Source: Tannerella sp.
GTDB taxonomy: Bacteria > Bacteroidota > Bacteroidia > Bacteroidales > Tannerellaceae
Direction of reading: 5' to 3'
Assembly (NCBI GenBank): GCA_031271245.1
Contig: JAISWC010000231.1
Location: 1-6,362, forward strand
Length of the DNA stretch: 6,362 nt
In this document: in pieces, positions 5,803 through 6,362 of the stretch
How the letters are laid out: the number at the start of each line of letters is the position of its first letter
Numbering within the stretch: position 1 is the stretch's first letter
Translations under genes and position numbers: made by a program
The notes under the pieces: generated by a model
The model's input: only the letters and a program-made list of their open reading frames with translations
Database searches by the model: none
What the model was told of the DNA's origin: nothing

Positions 5803-6066
5803 GCATTTTTAGCCGTATCCCGGCGAAAAAAAGAAAAAAGAGTGCATTTTAAAGAGACGCAAGACAAGGCTTTTACCGCACAGTTCGCAAAGCAATTAGC
5901 ATCCTTTACGAATACCTGGCGTTTTTTGCGGTTAAATCCGAATGAAAGCGGGATTTATAGCCGGCGATCTGCATGTCCGGGAAGAGAACGGGGTTGCCGG
6001 CCTGCGCCGCCACCGCATAGGTATCTAATGTTACATTTTAGTCAAATCATTAAATATTACATATCA
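5803..6066. other. Non-coding stretch between the operon promoter and the transposase remnant
   Basis: The operon-proximal part (about 5803-5905) is A-rich and AT-rich with no gene I can support. The middle (about 5945-6016) is markedly GC-rich and may be a gene remnant, listed separately. The last 50 bases (6017-6066) are AT-rich again and probably belong to the end of the insertion sequence. No RNA gene or strong terminator is apparent. Confidence 0.5.
5906..6037 (-). pseudogene. Possible 3' remnant of a gene truncated by the insertion sequence
   Basis: On the minus strand a frame without start codon runs 43 codons from an in-frame stop (6038-6040) to TAA at 5906-5908. Its central codons are rich in G/C at the third position, like the oxidoreductase genes, and read as ordinary protein (AVAAQAGNPVLFPDMQIAGY). 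The upstream stop falls where the sequence turns AT-rich, as expected if an insertion sequence cut off the 5' part. I do not recognise the protein. A 28-codon plus-strand frame beginning ATG AAA GCG over the same GC-rich core is an alternative, so neither strand is certain. Confidence 0.3.
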
Positions 6067-6333
6067 CTACTGTCCAAAGAAATTTTCCCATAAAGTCAAC
6101 TGACCTGAATCGGAATCATTCAAAGGATATTTGGATTTAACAAATAGTTCACCCAAAGGTTTCCTCTCAAAGAGAACATTCCCAATGGCGGACGATAATA
6201 TATAAAGTTCTTGATTGACATGAAACATCTTCTTGGCAATAGCAAGCAGCAGGTAATCGCAAAAGGCAATCCATATCTGCGAATAAACAGCATGCTGGCT
6301 CGTTCCATAGAACGACTTAGCCCAACTTGGCAA
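6067..6333 (-). pseudogene. C-terminal fragment of an IS4-like transposase
   Basis: The peptide KSFYGTSQHAVYSQIWIAF, then a hydrophobic DYLLLAIAKK and a tail with LFERKPLGELF and QLTLWE, is the familiar C-terminal end of Bacteroidota IS4-family transposases (the DDE type with the tyrosine-glycine-threonine-serine segment after the catalytic glutamate region). About 85 residues are present of a protein that is normally near 370-400. The frame is closed by TGA at 6343-6345, still inside the window. The codons just before KSFYGTS (PSWA) do not resemble the family, where I would expect something like a K-x-x-L-R-I-K run. So there is either a small frameshift or a junction with other DNA close to 6325-6333. 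The stop is TAG at 6067-6069. The fragment cannot be active. It is transcribed towards the oxidoreductase operon, but no promoter for it is visible. Confidence 0.75.
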
Positions 6334-6362
6334 AAATGGCCTTCAAAATAGCGGGAAATCGG

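Noticed and set aside
5766..5867. N-terminal extension of the delta subunit to 110 residues
   Set aside because: It would begin at TTG, adds no ferredoxin sequence and contains the promoter -7 box.
1..6362. CRISPR array, toxin-antitoxin pair or multi-gene defence system
   Set aside because: No regularly spaced repeats, no small paired genes and no second defence gene are visible; the restriction-modification enzyme stands alone.

Overview
The window looks like chromosomal DNA from an anaerobic member of the Bacteroidota, most likely Bacteroidales. Three observations point there. Promoter boxes of the Bacteroidota type (TAnnTTTG) sit at the expected places before a tRNA, a restriction-modification gene and a metabolic operon. 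Starts lack strong Shine-Dalgarno sequences. The metabolic operon is a ferredoxin-linked 2-oxoacid oxidoreductase arranged as I remember it from Bacteroides relatives. The species cannot be named from the sequence alone.

Layout, left to right. Positions 1-138 hold the 3' end of an unidentified plus-strand reading frame. A tRNA-Val (anticodon GAC) follows at 226-300 with its own -7 box and a hairpin at 315-343. Converging on it, 346-2820 (minus) encodes a single-chain type IIG-like restriction-modification enzyme of 824 residues: an N-terminal PD-(D/E)xK-like nuclease, an N6-adenine methyltransferase core (DCAAGTGNLL, NPPY) and a C-terminal recognition region. It has its own promoter and is visibly more AT-rich than the operon beside it, which suggests acquisition at a tRNA-flanked site. 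Inside its coding sequence lies a perfect 19-bp inverted repeat with a 2-nt centre (1365-1404), followed in the sense direction by a five-U run.

Positions 2934-5765 (minus) carry a compact five-gene operon, transcribed right to left: a 2[4Fe-4S] ferredoxin-like delta subunit, the alpha subunit (VorB/KorA), a 56-residue two-helix membrane protein, the TPP-binding beta subunit (KorB-like) and the gamma subunit (KorC-like). Together the four enzyme subunits should interconvert a 2-oxoacid plus CoA with the acyl-CoA, CO2 and reduced ferredoxin. The alpha family suggests branched-chain 2-oxoacids, but 2-oxoglutarate cannot be excluded. The small membrane protein has no known job; its ATGA overlap with the alpha gene ties it to the operon.

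Right of the operon promoter, 5803-6066 is mostly non-coding, with a possible 43-codon remnant of a truncated gene. From 6067 to the right edge runs the C-terminal part of a broken IS4-like transposase.

I see no clearly new multi-gene system. The most unusual signals are the terminator-like palindrome inside the restriction-modification gene and the unexplained small membrane protein in the oxidoreductase operon.
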